Shown here piece by piece: positions 6,711 to 14,988 of a DNA stretch of 21,083 bases. Under the pieces are notes generated by a model. It saw only the letters and a list, made by a program, of their open reading frames with translations. It had not been told where the DNA came from and did not search any database. Both the position numbers and the translations under genes were made by a program. Position 1 is the first letter of the stretch. Each line of letters starts with the position of its first letter. This DNA is from DSUN01 sp035527715 (GTDB taxonomy: Bacteria > Planctomycetota > PUPC01 > DSUN01), in the NCBI GenBank assembly GCA_035527715.1, contig DATKZY010000129.1, positions 1-21,083 on the forward strand, in the 5' to 3' direction.

Positions 6711-7904
6711 ATGTCCCACCCTCGCCTCGTCATCACCGGCCTCGGCGCCATCGCCCCGAATGGCAACTCCGTCGCGGAGTTCTGGGAGGGGCTCTGCGCG
6801 GGGCGCTATGCGCTCGCGCCGATCACGCACTTCGATGCCAGCCCCTTCCGCAACGCAAGCGGCGGCGAGGTGAGGGACTTCCCACTGCCCGAACCCGAGG
6901 CCAGCCGCGCGAAGCTTTATGCCCTCGCCGCCATCGAGCAGGCCATCGCGGACGCGGGGCTGGAGGGCGACGAGCTTCGCTCGGCGGGGATCGTGCTGGC
7001 GACAAACTTCGGCGGCTGCGAGCACGGCGAGCGATTGCTCGCCGCCCAGATTCGCGGCGAGGAGCCGAACCCGCGCTGGCTGGACGAGTTTGACTTCCAG
7101 GCCGCGGCCGTCGCCGCGGCGGCGCGATGGGGCCTGTGCGGCCCATCGGCCACCCTCTCGCTCTCCTGCGCGTCCGGCGTCGCGGCCATCGGGTACGCGG
7201 CGGACCTCATCCGCGAAGGCCGTTGCGAGCGGGTCATCGCCGGCGGCTACGACGAGCTGGCCCTGATGTCCTACAGCGGCCTCAGCGCGCTGCGGGCCAT
7301 CACGCCCGAGATCATCCGCCCCTTCGACAGGAACCGCGCGGGCACGATGTTCTCCGAGGGCGCGGGCGTGGTCGTCGTCGAATCCCTCGAATCGGCCAGG
7401 GCTCGCGGCGCGGCCGTTCACGCCGAGGTCCTCGGCCACGCGATGAACAACGATGCCTTCCACATGACGGCGCCCGACACCAGCGGCAAGGGCATCACCG
7501 CCGTCATCCAGGCGGCACTCGACGACGCCGGCGTCAAGCCCGAGGACGTTCAGCACATCAATGCCCACGGCACCGGCACCCAGTACAACGACAAGATCGA
7601 GACGGCGGCCATCAAAGCCGTCTTCAACGCCCACGCCCGCCAACTCACCATCACGGCCAATAAGTCCATGATCGGCCACACCTGCGGCGCCGCGGGCACC
7701 CTCGAATCCATCTGCACCATCAAGACACTCCAGACCGGCATCGTCCCGCCGACCATCCACTACGAGACGCCCGACCCCGACTGCGACCTCGACTACGTGC
7801 CGAACCAGGCCCGGAAGTGCGACGTGCGAGTCGCCCTCTGCAACGCCTACGGCATCGGCGGAACCAACGCGGCGGTTGTGCTCGCGCGCTATGAGGGGAA
7901 ATGA
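6711..7904 (+). CDS. Beta-ketoacyl-ACP synthase (FabF/KAS II type), catalytically intact
   Basis: This 397-residue condensing enzyme joins an acyl group to malonyl-ACP by decarboxylative Claisen condensation in fatty acid or polyketide synthesis. Both thiolase halves are present. The nucleophile is Cys153 in LSLSCASG, His286 lies in NAHGTGT, Lys318 in NKS and His323 in GHTCGAAG, and the C-terminal NAYGIGGTNA loop is conserved, so it should be active. The ATG has only a weak ribosome site, which is notable because the leader holds a 9-bp array and two alternative hairpins. It is followed after one base by the GTG of a large lipoprotein gene, and two genes down there is a triad-less KS-like protein. 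No acyl carrier protein, ketoreductase or dehydratase is in the window, so I read this as a specialised KS with a KS-beta partner and not the housekeeping FabF. I therefore assign no symbol. Confidence 0.9.
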   Translation: MSHPRLVITGLGAIAPNGNSVAEFWEGLCAGRYALAPITHFDASPFRNASGGEVRDFPLPEPEASRAKLYALAAIEQAIADAGLEGDELRSAGIVLATNFGGCEHGERLLAAQIRGEEPNPRWLDEFDFQAAAVAAAARWGLCGPSATLSLSCASGVAAIGYAADLIREGRCERVIAGGYDELALMSYSGLSALRAITPEIIRPFDRNRAGTMFSEGAGVVVVESLESARARGAAVHAEVLGHAMNNDAFHMTAPDTSGKGITAVIQAALDDAGVKPEDVQHINAHGTGTQYNDKIETAAIKAVFNAHARQLTITANKSMIGHTCGAAGTLESICTIKTLQTGIVPPTIHYETPDPDCDLDYVPNQARKCDVRVALCNAYGIGGTNAAVVLARYEGK

Positions 7905-7905
7905 C

Positions 7906-10900
7906 GTGGGCAAGGGCGGTGTTCGGTGTTCGGTGTTCGCTGTTGGGGATAAGAGGGCGAGGGCAACCCTCATGCTCGTCCTCGTCCTCCCCGTCGTCCT
8001 CGTCCTCGACTCTTGCTCCCGCCTCACCACGAGCCCGTCTGTCAAAGACTCCTTCGAGTTGCCGGTGGGGACAACCCGCCTCGCCGAGCTTGGCTGCTAC
8101 CAGGTTGTCTATCAACTCTACGACAGGGACCGCGTCGAGATGCCCCCGGGCTGGTCCGGCCACTTCACCGAGGACGTGGGCATCGCCTACTACGAGCACG
8201 GCGTCCAGAACGGTCGCCGAGCCTTCGTGCTCCACTGCCCGTGGAAGGCAGGGCAGGGACTCGTGCGGCTCGAGTATCTCCTGAATCTGCCCAAGAGGCC
8301 GCCGATCACGCTGCGCTTCGGCATCGCCATGCGGGCCGACATCACCGACAAGAGCGATGGCGTGACCTTCAGTGCCGCCATCGTCGCGGACGGGAAGCAG
8401 ACGGAGTTGATGAGAGAGCACTACACGAAGGCTGAGTGGAAGGACTGCGCCTTCGACCTCTCATCCTACGCCGGCCGGTCCATACGCCTCACCTTCCAGA
8501 CCGAGCCCGGCCCGAAGAACGACTCGAGCTTCGACTTCTCGCTCCTCGGCGACCCGACGATCACCGTCGTGCGGGATGAGGACCCGCGGCCCCAGCTTCT
8601 CCGCTCGATCATCGAGAGCAGCGCCTACCGAGCCGCCGCTCACCGCGACCTGACCAAGCTCGCCAACGATCCCGCGCAGGGCATTGTCCCCAGCACGGCC
8701 TATCCACACGAGACGCAGGCGTGCGAGGACGAAGTGTGGACGATGTTCCGCTATCGTGGTGAGGACTGTGTCATCGAGTACTCTTCCCGGCTCCGCGGAC
8801 CGCTCGACAAGGGGATCCTGGCGGTCCTGGCCAGCGCCGACTCCATTCGGCCCCTCGTGGCGTGCTCCGGCTCGGTTCAACTCGCGCCAAACAAGGAAGA
8901 GCCGCATCGTTTCGCCGACCCCGAGCGAGTCACGGAAGTCTCTCGGCAACTCCGGGATGGCCGGCTCACGACGGTCTGCCGCTACGAGTTGGGCGATGTC
9001 CGCGCTGATGTGACGTGGACCTTCCGCCTTGTGGGCAAGGCGCTTGCCATCACGGCCGATTCCGACAGCCCCCACATCGCCCGCCTCTCGCTCGGCCAGC
9101 CCCTCAGTGGCGGGTTGCGGCAGGCCATTCGTATCCCCTACCTCGGCGGCGCGCACGCCTACTTCCTGCGGCCGTGGAACGTCTTCGTGATGAGCTATCT
9201 CGACTGGACGAAGTCCATGGCGTCGAGGACGCAGGGGAATGTGGCCATCTATCTGCCGCAGCTCGATGGCACGCGCAACAAGCTGCACGAGGAGGGCTAC
9301 GTCGCCATTTCGCACGAGCTGGGCGAGGTGCTGCCCAACATCCCGCATCCGCCGTCGCCCTCCCTGAAGCTGCTTGCGCCGGAGATCATGCTCGACATTT
9401 GGGGCGGGACGTATGACCAGGGTGCCGAGCTTCTCCGCACGCTGAAGAGCTACGGCGTGGACAACGCAGCCGTCATCTGGCACAACTGGCAGCGCTATGG
9501 TTACGACGTGAAGCTGCCCGACCACCTGCCCGCCAACCCGGCGATGGGCGGCGACGAGGCGATGAAGCGTCTGGGCGCTGCGGCCCGCGAGGTCGGCTAC
9601 CCCTTCTCGCTCCACGAAAACTACATTGACTTCTATCCCGACGCGCCAAGCTACGACCCGAAGGACGTTGTGCTCAACGAGAAAGGTGAGTTCTCGAAGG
9701 CGTGGTATCACCGGGGCACGAAGGTCCAGAGCTTCGCTCTCAAGGCAGGGCGAATGCTGCACTATGCCGCGCAGAACTCGCCCGAGATTCACAGACGCTT
9801 CGGCACCACGGCCGCCTACCTCGACGTCCACACCTGCGTCCCGCCCTGGCACCACGTGGACTACGATCCCAAGACCGAATTCGCCGGTGCCCACCACCTG
9901 AAGGTAAACGTCCACAAGCAGCTCTTCCAATACGAGCGCGATACCCACGGCGGACCGCTCTTCGGCGAAGGGCACAACCACTTCTATTGGGCGGGGCTGG
10001 TGGACGGCGTGGAGGCCCAGGTGCAGGGCGGCGAGGACTGCCCGCTACTCCTCGACTTCGACCTGCTGAAGCTCCATCCGCAGATGGTCAACCACGGGAT
10101 GGGCTACACCACCCGATGGCTGAGGACCGGCCGCCAGACGAAGTGGGGCATCGAGGCCCCGACGCCCGCCCAGCTCGACAAGTATCGGGCGATGACCCTC
10201 GCCTACGGCCACGCAGGCTTCGTCGGCAGCGAGACCGTCTATGCCCCGCACCTCGTCTGGCGCGAGCACAACATCGTCTCGCCCGTGCAGGCCCTCTACG
10301 GCGCCGCGAAGGCGAGCGAGATCCTCTACGAGGTGGACGGCAACCTCGTGACCAGCTCGGCCGCGGCGCCCGTCGGCGCCCTCGACCGCGTGCGCGTGAC
10401 CTATGACAGCGGCCTGGTCGTGCACGTGAACCTGCGCGAGGCCGACTGGCAGGTCGGCGAATATGTGTTGCCACAGTACGGCTTCCTCGCGCAGGGGCCG
10501 AACCTGCTGGCGTACACGGCGAAGCGCGACGGGGTGATCGTGGACTACGCGGAGGATGGCGAGACGCTCTTCGCCGACGCCCGCACCCACGTCTATCGCC
10601 CCTGGGAGCAGCGTCTCGTGGCCATCGAGCCGAAGCTCAAGGACTTCAGGGCGCTCGACGGCGGCGCCTTCGAGATCACCTGCGAGTGGGCCGTCGAGCA
10701 GGAACTCGACCAGGATTACACGGCCTTCGTGCATTTCGTCAACCCCGATGCCGAGGAGGGTGAGGAGATCGCCTTCCAGGGCGACCATCCGCCGAACCCG
10801 CCGACCTCGAAGTGGCGGAAGGGCACGGTCGTCGCTGATGGCCCGCATCGCGTGCAGGTGCCGGCCGATCAGGCCGCGACCACCTATGACATCGTGATCG

Positions 10901-11373
10901 GCCTCTACCGTCGCGACGCCCCGCGCGTAGCCCTGCGCGGCACCGACATCGGGCAGCACCGCATCCTCATCGGGCGGCTGGCCGTCGAACGCGACGGCGG
11001 CCGCATCAAGAGCCTGAAGCTCCTGCCCGTGGACGACGTGCGGGAGGCTCAACAGGCCAAGCGCCGCCTCTTCGACGAGCGGATGAACACGGCCGGCAAG
11101 CTCGTGGATTTCGGCAAGGTCCGCACCGATGGTTCGTTCAAGCTCTACAAGCGCCAGGGCGCCCTCACGCTGCTGCCGTATCCTCGCGACAGGGAGTTCG
11201 CTATCGAGTTGGACATTGCCACGCTGGCCCCGGGGCGATCCGTGGCGAAGGTCGAGGCCCTTGATGTCGAGGGCAAGCTGCTTGGCGAAGTGCCGCACGA
11301 GATGAGGCGCGACCTCCTGTCCTTTCGCGCCGGCGTGCCCGGCGCGGCCCGTTTCGAGGTGCGGTTGCGATGA
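7906..11373 (+). CDS. Large exported glycosidase-like (GH101/DUF5696-like TIM barrel) lipoprotein
   Basis: I chose the GTG at 7906 because GAGGGG lies 7 bases upstream. It gives a basic n-region (DKRARATL), a Leu/Val core and an LDSC lipobox-like site with Asp at -2. An ATG at 7972 is the alternative but would lack the basic part. The protein has about 1155 residues. After the signal comes a beta-rich region with a DFSLLGDP segment (~25-215), then a supersandwich-like region, and from about residue 485 a TIM-barrel-like region: IWGGTYDQGAELL, VIWHNWQRYGYD, HENYIDFYPDAP (His570), TAAYLDVHTC (Asp640) and LFGEGHNHFYW (Glu688). Asp640 and Glu688 end strand-like segments and are my candidates for nucleophile and acid, by analogy with GH101-like enzymes. 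A C-terminal beta-sandwich starts near 900. The substrate is unknown. A heptad array lies inside the signal-peptide coding sequence. The stop overlaps the next ATG (ATGA). Confidence 0.75.
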   Translation: MGKGGVRCSVFAVGDKRARATLMLVLVLPVVLVLDSCSRLTTSPSVKDSFELPVGTTRLAELGCYQVVYQLYDRDRVEMPPGWSGHFTEDVGIAYYEHGVQNGRRAFVLHCPWKAGQGLVRLEYLLNLPKRPPITLRFGIAMRADITDKSDGVTFSAAIVADGKQTELMREHYTKAEWKDCAFDLSSYAGRSIRLTFQTEPGPKNDSSFDFSLLGDPTITVVRDEDPRPQLLRSIIESSAYRAAAHRDLTKLANDPAQGIVPSTAYPHETQACEDEVWTMFRYRGEDCVIEYSSRLRGPLDKGILAVLASADSIRPLVACSGSVQLAPNKEEPHRFADPERVTEVSRQLRDGRLTTVCRYELGDVRADVTWTFRLVGKALAITADSDSPHIARLSLGQPLSGGLRQAIRIPYLGGAHAYFLRPWNVFVMSYLDWTKSMASRTQGNVAIYLPQLDGTRNKLHEEGYVAISHELGEVLPNIPHPPSPSLKLLAPEIMLDIWGGTYDQGAELLRTLKSYGVDNAAVIWHNWQRYGYDVKLPDHLPANPAMGGDEAMKRLGAAAREVGYPFSLHENYIDFYPDAPSYDPKDVVLNEKGEFSKAWYHRGTKVQSFALKAGRMLHYAAQNSPEIHRRFGTTAAYLDVHTCVPPWHHVDYDPKTEFAGAHHLKVNVHKQLFQYERDTHGGPLFGEGHNHFYWAGLVDGVEAQVQGGEDCPLLLDFDLLKLHPQMVNHGMGYTTRWLRTGRQTKWGIEAPTPAQLDKYRAMTLAYGHAGFVGSETVYAPHLVWREHNIVSPVQALYGAAKASEILYEVDGNLVTSSAAAPVGALDRVRVTYDSGLVVHVNLREADWQVGEYVLPQYGFLAQGPNLLAYTAKRDGVIVDYAEDGETLFADARTHVYRPWEQRLVAIEPKLKDFRALDGGAFEITCEWAVEQELDQDYTAFVHFVNPDAEEGEEIAFQGDHPPNPPTSKWRKGTVVADGPHRVQVPADQAATTYDIVIGLYRRDAPRVALRGTDIGQHRILIGRLAVERDGGRIKSLKLLPVDDVREAQQAKRRLFDERMNTAGKLVDFGKVRTDGSFKLYKRQGALTLLPYPRDREFAIELDIATLAPGRSVAKVEALDVEGKLLGEVPHEMRRDLLSFRAGVPGAARFEVRLR
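7919..7946 (+). repeat. Heptad tandem array, unit GTGTTCG, 4 units
   Basis: Three perfect GTGTTCG units are followed by a degenerate CTGTTGG. If the GTG at 7906 is the start, the array is translated as the n-region of the lipoprotein signal; if the ATG at 7972 is used, it is intergenic. The third unit itself offers an in-frame GTG at 7933. Confidence 0.85.
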
Positions 11374-12545
11374 GCGAGGCTGAGGTTGTCATCACCGGCG
11401 TCGGCTGCATCACCCCCCTCGGGCTGTCGCTGGAGGCGCTGAGCGCGGCGCTGCGCGAGGGGCGCTCGGGCATCGGAGAGGTCGCCTCGTTCGACGCCTC
11501 GGCCTATCCCTGCCGATTCGGCGCCGAGGTGCTCGACCTGGAGCTGGGCGACTTCATCGAGTCGTCGAAGACCTACATTGACCGCACGTCGGCCTTTGCC
11601 CTGGCCGCGTGCGCCTCGGCGCTCAGGGACGCCCAGTGGACGGGCGACGAGAGCGTGGGGCTGATCCTGGGCACGGCGTGGGGCTGCATGGACTCGCTCG
11701 AGCTGTTCGCCCAGAAGCTGGTCGAGGGCAAGCCGAAGTTCGTGCCGCTGCTGCCCTTCACCCACAGCTACGCGAACGCGCCGAACAGCCTGGCCTCGAT
11801 CGAGTTCAGGCTGCGTGGCTTCAGCGCGTGCCTCACGAGCGGCCACGTGTCGGGCCTGGCGGCGGTCGAGTATGCCTGTCGCCGCGTGGCCCTGGGCAAG
11901 GAGAAGCGGCTTGTGGCCGGCGGCGCGGAGTCGCTCTCGGAGTCTATCTTCCACGGCTACTGCCTGCGCGGCGGGTTGAACCCTGGCAGAGATCCGCGGC
12001 CCTACGACCCCGCCTCGGGCGGGATGTTGCTCGGCGAAGGCGCCGCCGTGGTCGCCGTCGAGGAGGCCGAATCGGCACGGCAGTGGAACACGCCCGTCCT
12101 CGCCCGCGTCGTCGGCTGGGCCTCGTGCCGCGGGGAGTCCGTCGCCGACGGTCTGACCCGTTCGATGCGCGAGGCGATGGAGCGAGGAGGCATTCAGCCA
12201 GGCGATGTGGATGCGATGATCGGAATCGGCTGTGGGGTGCCCGAGCTTGACGGGGCAGAGGCGACAGCGATCCGGGCCGTCTTCGGCGTGGCGCGGCCGG
12301 CTCTCACGTCGGTCAAGGCTTGGCTGGGCGAGGCGATGGGCGCGGGCGGCGCGATGTCGCTTGCCGCCGCACTGGCCTGCTTCGAGGATCGGTTCATCCC
12401 CGCCGCGTTGCCGACCTATGGGCCAGCGCTGCACGGCATCCGCCTCGTCGCCGGCGAGTCGCTCGACGGCCCGATCGGCACCCTCCTCGTCAACGCCGCC
12501 GACCCGGGCGGCGCCTGCGTGACCCTGGTCCTGGCCTCAGCGTAG
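11370..12545 (+). CDS. KS-like protein lacking the catalytic triad (KS-beta / chain-length-factor-like)
   Basis: The protein has 391 residues and aligns along its length with the thiolase-fold KS encoded two genes upstream. The ATG overlaps the lipoprotein stop. The nucleophile segment lines up without gaps (FSACLTSGHVSG against PSATLSLSCASG) and puts His159 where Cys should be. The first catalytic His region reads IGIGCGVPELDG, with no His. The second reads KAWLGEAMGAGG, keeping Lys316 but putting Glu321 where His belongs. All three catalytic residues are thus replaced while the fold motifs remain (GGAESLSESIFHGY, LLGEGAAVVAVEEA, NAADPGGACVTLV). In type II polyketide and aryl polyene systems such proteins are the non-catalytic half of a KS heterodimer. 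The natural partner is the intact KS, which makes this probably a cytosolic KS-alpha/KS-beta pair. A degraded pseudo-enzyme is less likely, since the frame and codon use are intact. Confidence 0.85.
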   Translation: MSEAEVVITGVGCITPLGLSLEALSAALREGRSGIGEVASFDASAYPCRFGAEVLDLELGDFIESSKTYIDRTSAFALAACASALRDAQWTGDESVGLILGTAWGCMDSLELFAQKLVEGKPKFVPLLPFTHSYANAPNSLASIEFRLRGFSACLTSGHVSGLAAVEYACRRVALGKEKRLVAGGAESLSESIFHGYCLRGGLNPGRDPRPYDPASGGMLLGEGAAVVAVEEAESARQWNTPVLARVVGWASCRGESVADGLTRSMREAMERGGIQPGDVDAMIGIGCGVPELDGAEATAIRAVFGVARPALTSVKAWLGEAMGAGGAMSLAAALACFEDRFIPAALPTYGPALHGIRLVAGESLDGPIGTLLVNAADPGGACVTLVLASA

Positions 12546-12597
12546 CACGCTGCTGCGCCCGTGCCGTCCCGCGAAGCCGGCCGTGCCCCCGTCACGA

Positions 12598-12626
12598 TTG
12601 ACCAGGCACCCGCCGCGCCCTATAAT
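12598..12626 (+). promoter_or_regulatory. Near-consensus sigma70-like promoter
   Basis: TTGACC (12598-12603) and a perfect TATAAT (12621-12626) with a 17-base spacer. GC-only bases (GCGCGCG) follow the -10. The predicted start near 12633 gives a leader of about 92 bases for the DUF3352-like gene. Confidence 0.75.
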
Positions 12627-12724
12627 GCGCGCGACGGCGCTGGCGACGAGCGCGCGTAACCTTCCGCTCCCACGGGCTGTATTGTGTGCCAGGGGGACGC
12701 GATGGCAGCGAAAGGACGTGTCCG

Positions 12725-14923
12725 ATGAGGAGCAGAGCAGCAGCGGGGTTGGCCCTGGCGTGTGTCGCGGCGAGCGCGTTAGGCGGGGAAGCCGCCGAGC
12801 CGGCCCCTATCGAGCGTCTCGTGCCCGCAAACGCGCTGGCCCTGGTGCAGGCGACGGACACGGCAAGGCTCCGCGCGGCGTTCGAGCAGAGCGCCCTGTC
12901 CGAAGCGATCCAGGCATCCCACGTCCTCCGCTACCTCCGCGCAGCGGCGGGGGCAGCGTTCGAGTTCGGCTCGACCCTCCTCTCGGGGCTGCCCGCCGAC
13001 GAGTTGCGCGCGTGCCTCGGCCCGCGGGCGGGCATCGTGCTGCTGGACGTGAAGGACGTGGCCGACCTGCGGCAGCGCGTGCCCGTCGTGCTCCTCCTCG
13101 AGGCGGCGGACGCGAAGAAGCTCGAGGCAACGCTTCTCGCGCAGTTCGACGTCCTCTCGCTGCTCAACGAGAAGCTGGCCCTCGCGAGGCGCGAGCACCT
13201 CGGCGTCGCCGTCCACGAGTTGAGGCTGCCGAACGGCGGCTTCCTGGCCTTCGCCTTCTGCCAGGAGGTGCTGGTGGTCGGGGGCCGCGAGGGGGTGAAC
13301 GCTCTGCTCTCGTCGCAGGTGGGCGCCGCGCCGCGCCTGGCCACGACACCGAGCTACCAGGCCGTGCGGCAGGGGCTGGGAAAGCCCGGCGCCGCCCTTT
13401 TCGCCTACGTCAACCTGCGGGCGCTCCTCCAGCGGCTCGCGCCCGGCGCCGACCCGGCGCAGATCAAGCCCCTCCAGGTCATCGGCATCGCCAACGCCCA
13501 GGCGGCGGGCCTGGCGCTCGACTTCAGCGGCCGCCAGCTCCGCGAGCGCCTCTTCGTCGCGCTCGAAGGCCCGCCAACCGGCGTCCTGCGCCTGCTGACC
13601 GAGGGCGAGCCCGTCGCCTTCACCGCCGACAAGTTCGTGCCGCGGGGCTACTCGCTCGTGCTCTCGGTGGCGCTCCGCGACGTGGGGCTGTGGGACCGCC
13701 TCCGCTCCCTCGTTGACCAGACTCGCGGCCCCGTCGGGGTGGACTGGTTGGAGACGGTGGCGCGACACGTCGAGCAGGAGTTCGGCTTCCACCCCAAGGG
13801 GGGCATCGCCGACACGTTGAGCGACGAGCTGTTCGCGGCCCTCGACCTGTCGCAGTTCCGCTCGTTCCACGGCAGCGGGCGGCAGCCGAAGGCGCAGGAG
13901 CTGCCGCTCCTGGTGGGCGCACGGCTCCGCGACGCGGCGGCCCTCAAGGCCACGGCCGACCGCCTCGCCGCCAACCAGAAGCTCTGGGAGAAGGGCGTCC
14001 AGCGCACCACCATCGAGCACGAGGGCGTGGCCATTTCCGCCTTCCGCACGCCGCTGAACCCCGAGGTGCGCCCGTCGCACGTCATCGTAGACGATACGCT
14101 GCTCTTCTCGCTGCGACCCGAGCCGCTCACGGCGGCCCTCACCGCACGCAAGGGCGCCAAGACGTTCGCAGGCCCCGGCCCTGCCCCAAAGGCGCACGTG
14201 TGCCTCCAGGTCAACGACGCGCAGCTCCTCGCGGCCATCCTCGCCGCCATCCGCGACGAGTTGCCGCAGCCCGCGAAGCGGCTGCTGCCGGAGGCCGACA
14301 AGATCCTCGGCGGCCTCCACGGCTACCGTGCGGCGCTGCGCCGCACGCCGGAGGGTATCGCGGTCGAGGCGCAGTCGGACATTGGGACTGTGGGAACTCT
14401 CGCCGCGGCCCTGCTGATGCTCGACCAGGGCAAGGCCATCATCGCCCGCCGCGTGAGCGCCGATTTCGACCAGATCGGCACGGCTCTCGAGGCCTGCCGA
14501 GCGAAGAAGGGGCAGTATCCGGAGACGTTGGACCAGCTCGTGCCCGACTTCCTGCCGCACCTGGGCAGCGACCGCTTCGTCCCCGCGTTCCCCTATCGCT
14601 ACAGCCGCGGGCGGCCTGGGGCCGACGGCGCCCTGCCCGACGCCTGGATTCTCGTCAGCCTCGGCCCCGACCACCGCCCCGACATCCCCATCGAGCAGTT
14701 CGACCCGCCCGCCTGGGCCGCCGCGCTCCAAAGCCAGGACCCCGCCGAGATCGAGCGCCTCAAGCGCGTCCTCTATCGCTTCCGGCCCGAGCAGTGCCCC
14801 GACGAGCGAAAGAACGACGACGAGGGCGACCTGTTCCGCATGGGCGGCAGGGGCCTGGCCCCCCGGACCGCCCCAGCGGAAAAACCCAAGGAACCTGGCG
14901 CGACAAAGAGGGAGGACTTTTGA
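12725..14923 (+). CDS. Exported DUF3352-like protein with a T2SS-G-like C-terminal region
   Basis: The protein has 732 residues. The start is the ATG 8 bases after AAAGGA, not an in-frame GTG further upstream that would spoil the signal peptide. Residues 1-21 form a Sec signal (MRSRAAAGLALACVAASALG, cleavage near GEA). Residues ~30-560 resemble DUF3352-type extracytoplasmic proteins: LVPANALALVQATD at the start, repeated regions of mixed alpha/beta, and LLLEAADAKKLEATL. Near 585-650 it resembles the globular part of type II secretion pseudopilin G (ADFDQIGTALEACRAKKGQYPETLDQLVP, then YRYSRG and ILVSLGPD), without the N-terminal pilin helix. The C-terminus is charged and Pro/Lys-rich. A periplasmic or envelope role is inferred; no enzyme motif is visible. 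The stop codon forms the TG-n of the next promoter. Confidence 0.75.
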   Translation: MRSRAAAGLALACVAASALGGEAAEPAPIERLVPANALALVQATDTARLRAAFEQSALSEAIQASHVLRYLRAAAGAAFEFGSTLLSGLPADELRACLGPRAGIVLLDVKDVADLRQRVPVVLLLEAADAKKLEATLLAQFDVLSLLNEKLALARREHLGVAVHELRLPNGGFLAFAFCQEVLVVGGREGVNALLSSQVGAAPRLATTPSYQAVRQGLGKPGAALFAYVNLRALLQRLAPGADPAQIKPLQVIGIANAQAAGLALDFSGRQLRERLFVALEGPPTGVLRLLTEGEPVAFTADKFVPRGYSLVLSVALRDVGLWDRLRSLVDQTRGPVGVDWLETVARHVEQEFGFHPKGGIADTLSDELFAALDLSQFRSFHGSGRQPKAQELPLLVGARLRDAAALKATADRLAANQKLWEKGVQRTTIEHEGVAISAFRTPLNPEVRPSHVIVDDTLLFSLRPEPLTAALTARKGAKTFAGPGPAPKAHVCLQVNDAQLLAAILAAIRDELPQPAKRLLPEADKILGGLHGYRAALRRTPEGIAVEAQSDIGTVGTLAAALLMLDQGKAIIARRVSADFDQIGTALEACRAKKGQYPETLDQLVPDFLPHLGSDRFVPAFPYRYSRGRPGADGALPDAWILVSLGPDHRPDIPIEQFDPPAWAAALQSQDPAEIERLKRVLYRFRPEQCPDERKNDDEGDLFRMGGRGLAPRTAPAEKPKEPGATKREDF

Positions 14924-14929
14924 TATAAT
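14921..14929 (+). promoter_or_regulatory. Extended -10 promoter overlapping a stop codon
   Basis: TGATATAAT is a full TGn plus TATAAT extended -10. Its first three bases are the stop codon of the upstream gene. The -35 is only GCGACA (14900-14905, 18-base spacer). A GC-rich discriminator (CGGGCGCCG) follows. It serves the PEGA/TPR gene that starts at 14989. Confidence 0.6.
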
Positions 14930-14988
14930 CGGGCGCCGCACGCTACGGCGTCCGCACCCGATACCCGCGATCAGGAACTGCTGAGCCC

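Noticed and set aside
12779..14941. 720-codon open frame on the minus strand
   Set aside because: Shadow of the DUF3352-like gene; no start context and no recognisable motif.
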